This document shows, piece by piece, positions 44,001 through 52,271 of a stretch of DNA of 64,000 bases; position 1 is the stretch's first letter, and each line of letters starts with the position of its first letter. The notes under the pieces are model-generated. The model made no database searches. It saw only the letters and a program-made list of their open reading frames with translations, and was not told where the DNA came from. The position numbers and the translations under genes are program-made. Source of the stretch: Methanoculleus caldifontis (GTDB taxonomy: Archaea; Halobacteriota; Methanomicrobia; Methanomicrobiales; Methanoculleaceae); NCBI RefSeq assembly GCF_032842345.1, contig NZ_WBKO01000001.1, positions 1,674,001-1,738,000 on the forward strand, read 5' to 3'.

Positions 44001-44232
44001 GGTGCCAATACATTGCGCGTTGGCGTTCCTTGCTCATTAAGACATCGAGTTTAGAACGGTGTTGCGGGACCTGTTCAGGATGTTTGAGCGGTCTGCCGCA
44101 GAGCGCACGCCAAAAAAAGGGGAACTTCCGGTCGGCACCGGCCTCCCGGCAAAGGGGCCGCTCTCCGCACAATCTCCGCGCCGGAAGCGCCCGGTGCTGC
44201 CTCGCCCGGACAGAGGAGTCTCTCCCGCGGGC

Positions 44233-47205
44233 CTACACATACACAATGCCGCTTTCATTCGTCTCTCCTTGCGGTGTCATCTCCTCTTCCGGCGTCACCT
44301 CCTCTTCAGGTGTTGTCTCTTCTTCCGGCGTCACCTCCTCTTCAGGTGTTATCTCCTCTTCCGGAGTCACTTCTTCTTCAGGTGTCATCTCTTCTTCCGG
44401 CGTCACTTCCTCCTCCGGCGTCACCTCTCCTTCCGCGACCGGCGGTACGAGCCCCGCGTTCCAGTCGGTCTGCTCCTCGCCCGGGTCGAGTTCAAACTGC
44501 GGCGTCGTACCGGTGGCGGGATCGGCGGTGCTGTCCTCGCCTGCCGGGCTGAAGGTGTAGCCCTCCGGCGGCGTGAAACGCACGGCGTAGGCCCCGGCGG
44601 CAACATCAGTAAACCGGTAGGCTCCGGCATCATCCGTCATCATCGTCCCGGCTTCCGCACCACCCATGTCGAGGAGGGTCACCACGATCCCCGCGAGTCC
44701 CATCTCGCCGGCATCCCGGATACCGTTCGCGTCCGTATCGTTCCAGGCAATCCCGCCGACAGTAGCGGTCGCTTCTTCGGATACCGCGAGTCCTGCATCG
44801 CGGGTGAGGCCCTCTCCCGTCAGTTCAAAGGGCCCGGTCCGGCCGGTCTCCGGGAGGATGTCGCTGTCCAGCGTGTCATCCCCGGCATCCGGCGCAACAA
44901 AGGTGAAGCCTTCAGGTGGCATGACCTCGACGATGTAGGTCGTGCCGACCACGCCCTGCAGGGTGTAGTATCCGTCTTCTCCTGTGGTCGTTTCAACGGG
45001 GGTTCCGGCCGCATCCGTGACCTGGCTCTCATTTTCGTAGAGGAGCCGCACGAGTACCCCGGGCACCCCTTCTTCGCCCTCGTCCTGAAGCGCGTTCGCG
45101 TTCGTGTCATTCCAGACAAAGCCGCCGATGGTGGCGTTCTCGTCAGCTGGTTCTATTACAGCCGTCACGTTCGCCCCGGCATCCCAGTCGGACTGCGTCT
45201 CGTTTTCGGCGAGCGTGATCTTCTCCGTCCTCCCCGTTGCCGGGTCGGCGTCGCTGTCAAGAGCGTCGTCGGTACCCTGGTCCATCGGTGTGAAGTTGAA
45301 GCCGTCCGGCAGTTCAAAGTGCAGGTAGTAGTCGCCCGCCAGGAGGGCATCGAACTCGTAGGTCCCGTTTGCATCTGTTGTTGTGGAGTTAACGAGTGTC
45401 TCATTTATGTGGTAGAGTTCGACGCCGGCATCGGCGATGCCCCCCTCCTCTTCGTCCTGGAGGCCGTTACCGTCGGTATCGTTCCAGACGAAACCGCCGA
45501 TAGTGCTGTTTGCGGTTGTGTTCGGCACCGGCGGTTCCTGCTGCCTGATCAGCCCGGCATCCCACCAGCACTGCCATTCTCCTGCTTTCAGGGAGATCCT
45601 GTCGGTCCTGCCGGTCGTTACGTTCGCATCGCTGTCCAGTCTATCGTTCTGACCGGCATCCTTCACGGTGAACGCGTAGCCCTGCGGGAGGCTGAACCTG
45701 ATGTAATAATTGCCGGGGTTGAGACCGCTGAAGGAGTATCCCCGGGAGGTGGTAGTCGTGGTGGTGATCGTCCGCTGCTGCGCATCGAGGAGGGTGACGG
45801 TGACTCCGGTTATCACTCCCTCGTCTTTGTCCTGGATACCGTTGGCATTGGTATCGTTCCAGACGAAGTTACCGATGCATCCGGTTGTTGGTGCGGGCGG
45901 TTTCGGCTTCGGTGTCGGCGGGGGGCACTGCACGGGGCAGACCCTCGGCGGTTTCGGCGGTTTTGCCGGTGGCTGTGTCACACTCTTCTCTATCGTTGCA
46001 AGTTTCACGACCCAGGCATCGGTCTCTGGCGTGCCGCCTATCGCCGTGTTGTTGAAAGTTCCGGCGACAACATACCCGGATGCCGCTGTCTGGACGACCG
46101 ATGCGGCCCGGTCACCCGGGTTTACACCTCCAAACGCCAGGTCGCCCTCGACGGCCCCAAGGCTATCAAGTTTCACGACCCAGGCGTCGTTGTCGGTAGA
46201 AAGATTCCCGCTCCTGCCGGCAAAGAGGTACCCGCCGCCGAAGGTGGCGATGATCGATTCGGCCGACTCGTTCTCGTTCGCGTCTCCATAGGTCCAGTTC
46301 CAGACGATCTCTCCGTCGGGATTGATTTTGGCGACCAGGGCGTCATCCTCCGTACTGTTGGGGGCGGTCCGGCTCATGTAACTCCCGGCGAAGACGAAGT
46401 CCCCGTCCGGAGCAAGGACGATCGAACGGGCAGTATCGTTCTCCTGACCGCCGAAGGTCACGTTCCAGAGCTCGTTCCCGGAGGAGTCGAGCTTCAGGAT
46501 GAGTGCATCCGTTCCGAACGACTCGAACGATTCCGTGCTTCCTGCAACACCGATCTCACCTGATTCGGTCTCAACAACCGCATAGGCCGAGTCGTTCCAC
46601 CCCGGTTCCCCGAAGGTCCGGGTCCATTCCTCGTATCCGGAACTGTTGAGTTTGATCACCAGGGCATCGGTATCCGGTTCGCCCCACAACGCTGTCTCAC
46701 CCGCAATGATGTAGCCTCCGTCCGATGCTCCGGCAACCGCGAACGTCGAGATGTTGACGTCCGGTCCGCCGAAGGTCTCATTCCAGAGGATCTCGCCCTG
46801 AGGAGTGAGTTTCATCACCCAGGCGTCGGTATCCTTCCGGTTCTCTTCGGTGACATAGGTGAGTGTCCCTGCAAGGAGGAGATTCCCGTCCGAGGTGTTG
46901 ATCAGTGCGCGGGCTGTATCTTTTTCCGGGCCGCCATAGGTTCTGTTCCATCGCTCGTCGCCCGATCCGGTCAGATTTACCAGCCAGGCGTCTGCCTCTC
47001 CCGCACCGAACGACCCGGTCTCGCCGGCAAAGAGGTATCCTCTATCCCCTGGCACCTGAACGATCGCGTATGCCGAGTCGTTTGCACCGGGTCCACCGTA
47101 TGTCTTATTCCATACCACAGAGATATCTACAGCGGCGGCACCGGCGATGGTCGCCAATGCCGAGGCTAACAATATGAAGATCAGAATTCTGCTCTTCTTT
47201 CCCAT
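44233..47205 (-). CDS. Large exported protein: propeller repeats, four SD-repeat B domains, acidic tail
   Basis: 990 aa from ATG 47205, with AAGGAG 8 bases upstream. Signal peptide KKSRILIFILLASALATIAG. Residues ~30-405 are about seven ~52-aa propeller-type repeats (WNKTYGGPGANDSAYAIVQ pattern with DAWVVKL). A Pro-rich linker with VCPVQCPPPTPKPKP follows, then four SdrD-B-like Ig domains (~440-905), each opening with IGGFVWNDTDGNGLQDEEEG-type Ca-binding loops. The last ~70 residues are nine near-repeats of TPEEEV/M/I/T ending GIVYV. No C-terminal membrane helix or sorting signal is seen, so anchoring is unclear. Likely a surface or secreted structural protein; upstream leader is long. Confidence 0.88.
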   Translation of the reverse strand: MGKKSRILIFILLASALATIAGAAAVDISVVWNKTYGGPGANDSAYAIVQVPGDRGYLFAGETGSFGAGEADAWLVNLTGSGDERWNRTYGGPEKDTARALINTSDGNLLLAGTLTYVTEENRKDTDAWVMKLTPQGEILWNETFGGPDVNISTFAVAGASDGGYIIAGETALWGEPDTDALVIKLNSSGYEEWTRTFGEPGWNDSAYAVVETESGEIGVAGSTESFESFGTDALILKLDSSGNELWNVTFGGQENDTARSIVLAPDGDFVFAGSYMSRTAPNSTEDDALVAKINPDGEIVWNWTYGDANENESAESIIATFGGGYLFAGRSGNLSTDNDAWVVKLDSLGAVEGDLAFGGVNPGDRAASVVQTAASGYVVAGTFNNTAIGGTPETDAWVVKLATIEKSVTQPPAKPPKPPRVCPVQCPPPTPKPKPPAPTTGCIGNFVWNDTNANGIQDKDEGVITGVTVTLLDAQQRTITTTTTTSRGYSFSGLNPGNYYIRFSLPQGYAFTVKDAGQNDRLDSDANVTTGRTDRISLKAGEWQCWWDAGLIRQQEPPVPNTTANSTIGGFVWNDTDGNGLQDEEEGGIADAGVELYHINETLVNSTTTDANGTYEFDALLAGDYYLHFELPDGFNFTPMDQGTDDALDSDADPATGRTEKITLAENETQSDWDAGANVTAVIEPADENATIGGFVWNDTNANALQDEGEEGVPGVLVRLLYENESQVTDAAGTPVETTTGEDGYYTLQGVVGTTYIVEVMPPEGFTFVAPDAGDDTLDSDILPETGRTGPFELTGEGLTRDAGLAVSEEATATVGGIAWNDTDANGIRDAGEMGLAGIVVTLLDMGGAEAGTMMTDDAGAYRFTDVAAGAYAVRFTPPEGYTFSPAGEDSTADPATGTTPQFELDPGEEQTDWNAGLVPPVAEGEVTPEEEVTPEEEMTPEEEVTPEEEITPEEEVTPEEETTPEEEVTPEEEMTPQGETNESGIVYV
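44271..44432 (-). repeat. 18-bp tandem repeat encoding TPEEE units
   Basis: Nine consecutive 18-bp units inside the coding sequence of the large exported protein, differing mainly at one codon (V, M, I or T) and at wobble positions. Likely to vary in copy number by slippage. Confidence 0.8.
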
Positions 47206-47676
47206 CACGTCAACTCCTTAAGCAGTTTGCCCGGGCAAGGCAGGTGTATCAGAACACGCCGGCGTCATTGCATTCGAGTCACGGCATACGGGTGGATGGG
47301 CGGCTATAGGCGGTCGTGTGAGCCCTTACGGGGCGGTAAGCGGGTACCTTGAAGGTTGCGTTATCGGTTGATCTTCTGTGAATCGGCGGTTGGTGCAGTT
47401 GCTGATACACCCCCGGTCTGCGAAGAAGGGATAATATTCTGAAATATATATTAATATCGATATATTTTTAGTGGGCAGGATTGATCCACCGTCTGTTCCA
47501 CAGATATACTCCTCTCCGGTACCTGCCGGAAGTGCGACCACTGCAACCCACCGTCCGGTTCTTCGTCATCCCCTCCGGCTTCGCCGGCTCCTGAACGCTC
47601 CGTCCTCTTGGGACACCGCAAAAGAGTCATCGGATACGCAGCAAGACGGGAAAGAGGGAGCCGGGACGGCCGCTCA
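47206..47676. other. Intergenic region with strong AT-rich island
   Basis: 471 bases between recQ and the large exported-protein gene. A 40-base stretch at 47431-47471 is almost entirely A/T (TATATATTAATATCGATATA) and is the best promoter for the exported-protein gene, implying a leader of roughly 200 bases. No gene I can support; short frames at 47326-47849 have no features. Confidence 0.5.
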
Positions 47677-49491
47677 TCACCCGCGGCGTCGCTTCGGCCC
47701 GGCCCCCTGCCCGGCACAGTGCTTCTCGATGGCGTCGAGGAATCTCCTGCCGTAACGCTGCAGTTTCGCCTCGCTGACGCCGGAGATCCGGAGGAGCTCG
47801 ACGCCGCTCGCCGGGCGGCGTCTCGCCATCTCCCGCAGGCTCCGGTCATTGAAGATGACGAACGGCGGCACGTTCTCGAGGTCGGCGAGGACCTTCCGAA
47901 GACTGCGGAGCCTGGCGAAGAGGGCCTCGTCGTAGTCCTCCTCCGCCTCCGCCGCGACGACGCCCTCTGGCTGTGGCTCCGTGAGCGGCACCGCGAGACC
48001 GCCGCCCGTCACCGCCCGGCTCCGGTCGTTCAGTACGACGACCGGATAGCGGCCTCCGGTCGACGCGACGAACCCTTTCCGGACCATCTCCTGGATGAAG
48101 AGGAGCCACTGATCGCGGGTGTAGCCCCTGCCCGAGCCGTAGGCGGGGAGGGTATCGTGCCCGTTCTCGCGGATCCTCGCGGTCTTCGCTCCGCTCAGGA
48201 CGTCCGCGATGTAGGATGCCCCGAAGCGCTCTCCTGTTTCGCGGATGCAGGCGACGATCGCCGATGCGGCCTCCGTCCCGTCAAAGACCTGGACCTGCGT
48301 CTCGCACCGGTCGCACCCGCCGCACCGATCTCCAGGGTAAGCCTCGCCGAAGTAGGCGAGCAGGAACTTCCTCCGGCACCCGGTGGTCTCGCAGTAGTCG
48401 AGCATCGCTCCCGCCTTCCGGTAGGCCACGTCCTTTATGCCCGCATCGGCAGACTCCTTCTCGATGAGGAACCGGATCATGCCGTAGTCGCCCCGGCTGT
48501 AGAAGAGGATGCAGTCGGCCGGGTCCCCGTCCCGCCCCGCCCGCCCGGTCTCCTGGTAGTAGGACTCCAGGTCCCTGGGGAGGTCGGTGTGGATGACGAA
48601 CCGGACGTCGGGTTTGTCGATCCCCATCCCGAAGGCGATGGTGGCACAGATGATCGTGGCGTCACCGTGGGAGAAGGCTTCCTGGTGCTCCGTGCGGACG
48701 GTCTCAGGTAGGCCTGCATGGTAAGGGAGCGCTGAAAAACCCTTGCTCCGGAGTTTCGTCGCGAGCGTCTCGACCCCCTCCCTCGTTGCGGCATAGACGA
48801 TCCCGGCGTCGTCCCGGTGCTCGTTCAGGTAAGCGACGAGTCTCGGGAAATAGCGGGCTTTGGGCACCACCCGGTAGGTGAGGTTCTTGCGGTTGAAGCT
48901 CCCGACGAACCGGACCGGGCTCTTCAGGGCGAGCTCTGCAACGATGTCGTCCTGGACGGCGGGGATCGCGGTCGCGGTCAGGGCGATGACCGGGACCCGC
49001 GGGAACCGCTCCTTGAGCACCCGGAGCCGGCGGTACTCCGGCCGGAAGTTGTGGCCCCACATCGATATGCAGTGCGCCTCGTCGATGGCGATGAGCCGGA
49101 CGTCCGCCCTTGAGAGGAGCGAGAGGAATGCCGGCTGAACGGCCCGTTCCGGCGAGACATAGAGGAGCCGGATGCGGCCTTCGAGGATGACCCGCTCGAT
49201 GATCTTCTGCTCCCCGTAGCCGAGCGAGCTGTTGATCGTCGCGGCCGCAACGCCGTTTGCCCGTAGGCTGTCGACCTGGTCCTTCATCAGGGCGATGAGC
49301 GGGGAGACGACGACCGTCAGCCCCTCAAAGACGAGCGCCGGGAGCTGGTAGCAGAGGGACTTGCCGCCCCCGGTCGCCATGACGGCGAGAACATCCTTTC
49401 TGGCAAGCACGGCATCGACGATCTCCTCCTGGTGGGGGAGGAACGAGGTGTAGCCGAAGTATCTCTCAAGAATGCTGTGTTTTGTCTCCAT
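47677..49491 (-). CDS. recQ: ATP-dependent DNA helicase RecQ
   Basis: 604 aa, full domain set. Superfamily 2 3'-5' helicase for recombination and fork repair. Motif 0 YTSFLPHQEEIVDAVL, Walker A VMATGGGKSLCYQ, aromatic-rich and DEAH box IAIDEAHCISMWGHNFRPEY, TATA-type motif III ALTATA, motif V GMGIDKPDVRFVIHTDLPRD and motif VI YYQETGRAGRDG. The zinc site CETTGCRRKFLLAYFGE with CGGCDRC, the RQC winged helix (~385-470) and the HRDC domain (~520-595, LFARLRSLRKVLADLENVPP) follow. Typical bacterial-type architecture, common in Methanomicrobia. Single gene, upstream of none on its strand within 70 bases. Confidence 0.94.
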   Translation of the reverse strand: METKHSILERYFGYTSFLPHQEEIVDAVLARKDVLAVMATGGGKSLCYQLPALVFEGLTVVVSPLIALMKDQVDSLRANGVAAATINSSLGYGEQKIIERVILEGRIRLLYVSPERAVQPAFLSLLSRADVRLIAIDEAHCISMWGHNFRPEYRRLRVLKERFPRVPVIALTATAIPAVQDDIVAELALKSPVRFVGSFNRKNLTYRVVPKARYFPRLVAYLNEHRDDAGIVYAATREGVETLATKLRSKGFSALPYHAGLPETVRTEHQEAFSHGDATIICATIAFGMGIDKPDVRFVIHTDLPRDLESYYQETGRAGRDGDPADCILFYSRGDYGMIRFLIEKESADAGIKDVAYRKAGAMLDYCETTGCRRKFLLAYFGEAYPGDRCGGCDRCETQVQVFDGTEAASAIVACIRETGERFGASYIADVLSGAKTARIRENGHDTLPAYGSGRGYTRDQWLLFIQEMVRKGFVASTGGRYPVVVLNDRSRAVTGGGLAVPLTEPQPEGVVAAEAEEDYDEALFARLRSLRKVLADLENVPPFVIFNDRSLREMARRRPASGVELLRISGVSEAKLQRYGRRFLDAIEKHCAGQGAGPKRRRG

Positions 49492-49570
49492 CGCGCCACG
49501 TAGTCCGGTTTGCCGGTAGGGTTGGACCGGGGCCGGGATAGCGTTTGCCGTCCCCGGCCAAAAAAAGAGG

Positions 49571-50677
49571 TTATTTGAAGATGAGCATCGTCGAGGTCTG
49601 GTTGATGTGCCCGATGTACTCCTCGCCGTAGGTGGAAAACCCGATCGTCGGGATATCGGTGAATATCGACCCGTATGCCTCTTCCTGCCCTTTTTCCTCG
49701 AGTTCCAGCGCCCTCAGGATGCAGTGGAAGTTGATGAGGGCAGAGGCTCCGCCCAGCTGTCGGACTTTCTCGTCGACGGCCCTGCGGGTGTCTTCGACGA
49801 TATCCGTGGCTTCCAGCAGCGCGAGTTCCATTCCCTCCTTGACCTTACAGTAGAAGAGGATGCCGCCGCCGTCGATCTGCCGGGGACTCCTGACGAAGAA
49901 GTCGTCACCGGTCACGAGTCCGACCGGGTTGTGCATGAACCTCTTCGGCGCATCCTCGACGGAGACACCGAGCGCTCTCGCGTACGCGAGGACCGCAGGC
50001 ATCCCGTTGAACTCGATGACCTCGCGCCGTTCCTCGTTCACTTTCGTCGGCACGAGGACGGCATCCAGGGTCCGGAAACTCTGGGTCTTGATAATGTCGA
50101 ACTCACCGGCGGGTTTCAGGAGCGCGAGCACGGCAGCGCCGGTATATGCCGCCCCGTTCAGGTAGACATGGGTAGACTGAAATTTGAGGTCGTCACCTGC
50201 AGAGCCACCGATGAACGCCACGTCGGTCAGGTCTCCGAGCCGGTCCATTACCTGCTCCTCGGCACCGCTCAACCCGTCGATCAGGATAACCCCCACGTAT
50301 TTCTGGAAATCGAGCTCCCTGAGCGGCGTACCGATACCGCCTTCGAGCCCCCTGACGGCATCCGCAAGTGCATCAGGAGAGGTTATGTCGGTGACGGCAC
50401 TGCAGGCGACACCCTCGATAGTGCCCTCGTCAAACGCCATGGCAACAATCGAGTCCTTCATAACCCGGCCGCTGGTGATCTCCCCGGCGGTCGAGCAGCC
50501 GATGACCTGAGCTCCAGGGAATGCATCGTGCATCGCTCTGCCGATCGACGCCGGGTTGTACCGGGAGGATGCGAAGAAGAGCACCAGCCGTGGAGAGATT
50601 CCGCTGCACTGATCCCTGATTTCGTCGACAGCCTGCTCGATCGATAGTGCCGTTGTAGAAGCGGTAGTAACGCTCAT
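49571..50677 (-). CDS. FIST-domain sensory protein
   Basis: 368 aa made only of FIST N (~20-220) and FIST C (~225-360) domains. Marks: LVLFFASSRYNPASIGRAMH, VIGCSTAGEITSGRVMKDSI, FIGGSAGDDLKFQSTHVYLN, and IGFSTYGEEYIGHINQTSTM at the C-terminus. FIST domains bind small ligands, possibly amino acids, in signal proteins; here no output domain is attached, so it should act through a partner. AGGAGGT lies about 6 bases before ATG 50677. The 66-aa gene lies 11 bases upstream on the same strand and is a good candidate partner. Confidence 0.88.
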   Translation of the reverse strand: MSVTTASTTALSIEQAVDEIRDQCSGISPRLVLFFASSRYNPASIGRAMHDAFPGAQVIGCSTAGEITSGRVMKDSIVAMAFDEGTIEGVACSAVTDITSPDALADAVRGLEGGIGTPLRELDFQKYVGVILIDGLSGAEEQVMDRLGDLTDVAFIGGSAGDDLKFQSTHVYLNGAAYTGAAVLALLKPAGEFDIIKTQSFRTLDAVLVPTKVNEERREVIEFNGMPAVLAYARALGVSVEDAPKRFMHNPVGLVTGDDFFVRSPRQIDGGGILFYCKVKEGMELALLEATDIVEDTRRAVDEKVRQLGGASALINFHCILRALELEEKGQEEAYGSIFTDIPTIGFSTYGEEYIGHINQTSTMLIFK

Positions 50678-50688
50678 GAAAAAACCTC

Positions 50689-50889
50689 CTAGATCTCTAC
50701 GCCCATATCCCGGGCGATCTGCCTGAGTTCTGCAATCTTTGCCGGATCGTCCTCGGACTGTGATGTCCAGCGTTCGGGGCTGTATCCCTTGATGATCAAC
50801 TTGGTACGGGTCGTATTCTTCAATGTTTCGTTTCCGTTGGACCGTTTTTCGATGATTGTTTCAATCATGCGCTTGATTTTGCCTACCAT
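50689..50889 (-). CDS. Small basic protein upstream of the FIST gene, 66 aa
   Basis: 66 aa. A basic N-terminal helix (MVGKIKRMIETIIEKRSNGN), a middle strand-like part (TRTKLIIKGYSPERWTSQSE) and an acidic C-terminal helix (DPAKIAELRQIARDMGVEI). No family recognised. The start ATG 50889 follows an A/T-rich CCATTATTTTAG, about 15 bases upstream, so a leaderless start is possible. It ends 11 bases before the FIST start, suggesting co-expression and a possible interaction. Confidence 0.7.
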   Translation of the reverse strand: MVGKIKRMIETIIEKRSNGNETLKNTTRTKLIIKGYSPERWTSQSEDDPAKIAELRQIARDMGVEI

Positions 50890-51069
50890 AACTAAAATAA
50901 TGGAACGTGAGGCGGTTATTTAACGATTGCCATTCCGGGCTGGGTAAACAGAAGCTGCTAAACCTGCACCAGTAGAACTCTTCAGCGCTCCCCTGTTGTC
51001 CGACGGCTCCACGCCACCCCGATCCGATCGATCAAAGCGCATATCTGTCCGGGCGTATGACGGATGAGT

Positions 51070-51249
51070 ATGAAGAACGTCGATATGACGATCGAGGGGA
51101 GCATCCTCACCATACGCGTGGACCTCGCAAAAGAGTTCGGTGAGTCAAAGAGCGGAAAATCGATCACGGTCGCCTCCACCGAGGGCAACGTCTCGGTGCC
51201 GGAGCATGAGGATATCAAGATCGGTCTGAACATCTACCGGAAGAAGTGA
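51070..51249 (+). CDS. Small conserved-type archaeal protein, 59 aa
   Basis: 59 aa from ATG 51070 (GGATGAG immediately upstream; ATG 51064 would add two residues). The sequence KNVDMTIEGSILTIRVDLAK then SKSGKSITVASTEGNVSVPE and KIGLNIYRKK reads as a compact beta-rich fold. Proteins with this pattern occur widely in methanogens and other prokaryotes as short uncharacterised proteins. Alone in its region, followed by the repeat-rich gap. Function unknown. Confidence 0.75.
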   Translation: MKNVDMTIEGSILTIRVDLAKEFGESKSGKSITVASTEGNVSVPEHEDIKIGLNIYRKK

Positions 51250-51590
51250 GCAGGCGTTGAACCCCCCTGCACCCGGTGGCGCCCAAGTTTCACACTTCGC
51301 AACTTCGGGTGAGCCAGTGACTGTAGGCGGGAGAAGTTTCGCGCGAAGTGCGAATTGCGAGTCGCGATGGTCCATCAGGACCGGAGCGTGAGAAGCCTTC
51401 AGGTTTCGAGTCGCGATGGTCCATCAGGACCGGAGCGTGAGAGGCCTTCAGGTTTCGAGTCGCGAAAGACGCGAAGATATGGGTGGCTAGCAAAGATACT
51501 GACTTCGCGTCTTCGCGCCTTCGCATGAGATAACAGTTGTAAGGGGACGGGATTTCGCGTGAAGCCGCGAGATGCGGCCGCCCGTCCCCA
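51250..51590. repeat. Gene-free region with 49-bp tandem repeat and cgcgaag motifs
   Basis: 341 bases without a supported gene. A 49-bp unit starting GAGTCGCGATGGTCCATCAG occurs at 51359-51407 and again at 51408-51456 with one or two changes; a third start at 51457 diverges after nine bases. Each unit holds the hairpin GGTCC-atca-GGACC. After it come GTCGCGAAAGACGCGAAG (51460-51476) and CTTCGCGTCTTCGCG (51503-51517). The same cgcgaag words occur in 41720-42266. Confidence 0.7.
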
Positions 51591-52271
51591 TCACCCCCGC
51601 GCGCCGGCGCACGCGAGCGTATCCCCGATCGTCCGGATCGGACAGCGGCCGCAGATCGGCGTCTTTCTGCAGACCGTGTTCCCGAGGAAGACGATCTGGG
51701 CGTGGTATTCGTTGAAGAGCGTCACGTCGGGCGCGAGGCTCTCCGTAAAGAGGCGCTGCATCTCGTCATATGACGCATCCTCGGGAATGAGGCCGTAGCG
51801 CGAGAATATCCGCCGCGTGTAGGCGTCGACGACGAAGACCGGCTTTTTGCAGGCATACAGCAGGATGGAGTCCACCGTCTCTTTTCCGAGTCCCCTGACC
51901 GCGAGCAGACGCTCGCGCAGGGCGTCGGTCTCCACGGCGGCCATCACCGCCGGGTCCGCCTCGAACTCCGCGGCGTAGACCCGGGCGAACTCCCGGATCC
52001 GCCCGGCTTTCTGGTTATAGAACCTGGACGGGACGATCAGGCGGGCGATCTCGCCGGCATCGGCCGCGGCGAGCCGGTCCGGGTCGAGCATCCCGGCGTC
52101 CTCCAGGTTCCGGACGGCCTGGGCTGCGTTCGTCCAGGAGACGTTCTGGGTGAGGATCGCCCCGATCATCGTCTCGAACGGCGTCTTCGCCGGCCACCAG
52201 TGCCGGTGGCCATGAGCAGCCAGGAGAGCGCCGTAGATCGCGAGCAGGTCTTTCGTGAGGGGCGCCGCCAT
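51591..52271 (-). CDS. HhH-GPD DNA glycosylase, MagIII/endonuclease III-like
   Basis: 226 aa. Base-excision repair glycosylase with helix-hairpin-helix. Marks: HWWPAKTPFETMIGAILTQN and VSWTNAAQAVRNLEDAGMLD at the substrate pocket, the HhH RLLAVRGLGKETVDSILLYA, and the catalytic Asp in VFVVDAYTRRIFSRYG. C-terminal cysteines VCRKTPICGRCPIRTIGDTL plus AC suggest a [4Fe-4S] cluster, but spacing (C-x5-C-x2-C-x10-C) differs from the usual C-x6-C-x2-C-x5-C. WWPA and the lack of the EndoIII catalytic Lys in the classic place make the MagIII-type 3-methyladenine glycosylase group most likely. ATG 52271 overlaps the nadE TGA (TGATG). Confidence 0.82.
   Translation of the reverse strand: MAAPLTKDLLAIYGALLAAHGHRHWWPAKTPFETMIGAILTQNVSWTNAAQAVRNLEDAGMLDPDRLAAADAGEIARLIVPSRFYNQKAGRIREFARVYAAEFEADPAVMAAVETDALRERLLAVRGLGKETVDSILLYACKKPVFVVDAYTRRIFSRYGLIPEDASYDEMQRLFTESLAPDVTLFNEYHAQIVFLGNTVCRKTPICGRCPIRTIGDTLACAGARG

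Noticed and set aside
44059-46563. 834-aa plus-strand frame opposite the SD-repeat protein gene
   Set aside because: Arises from codon bias of the acidic/Asn-rich repeats; no signal peptide or domain. The minus strand shows signal peptide, propeller and Ig-like repeats.
51359-51460. CRISPR or att-site reading of the 49-bp repeats
   Set aside because: Copies abut directly with no spacers, and there is no integrase or phage gene in the region.
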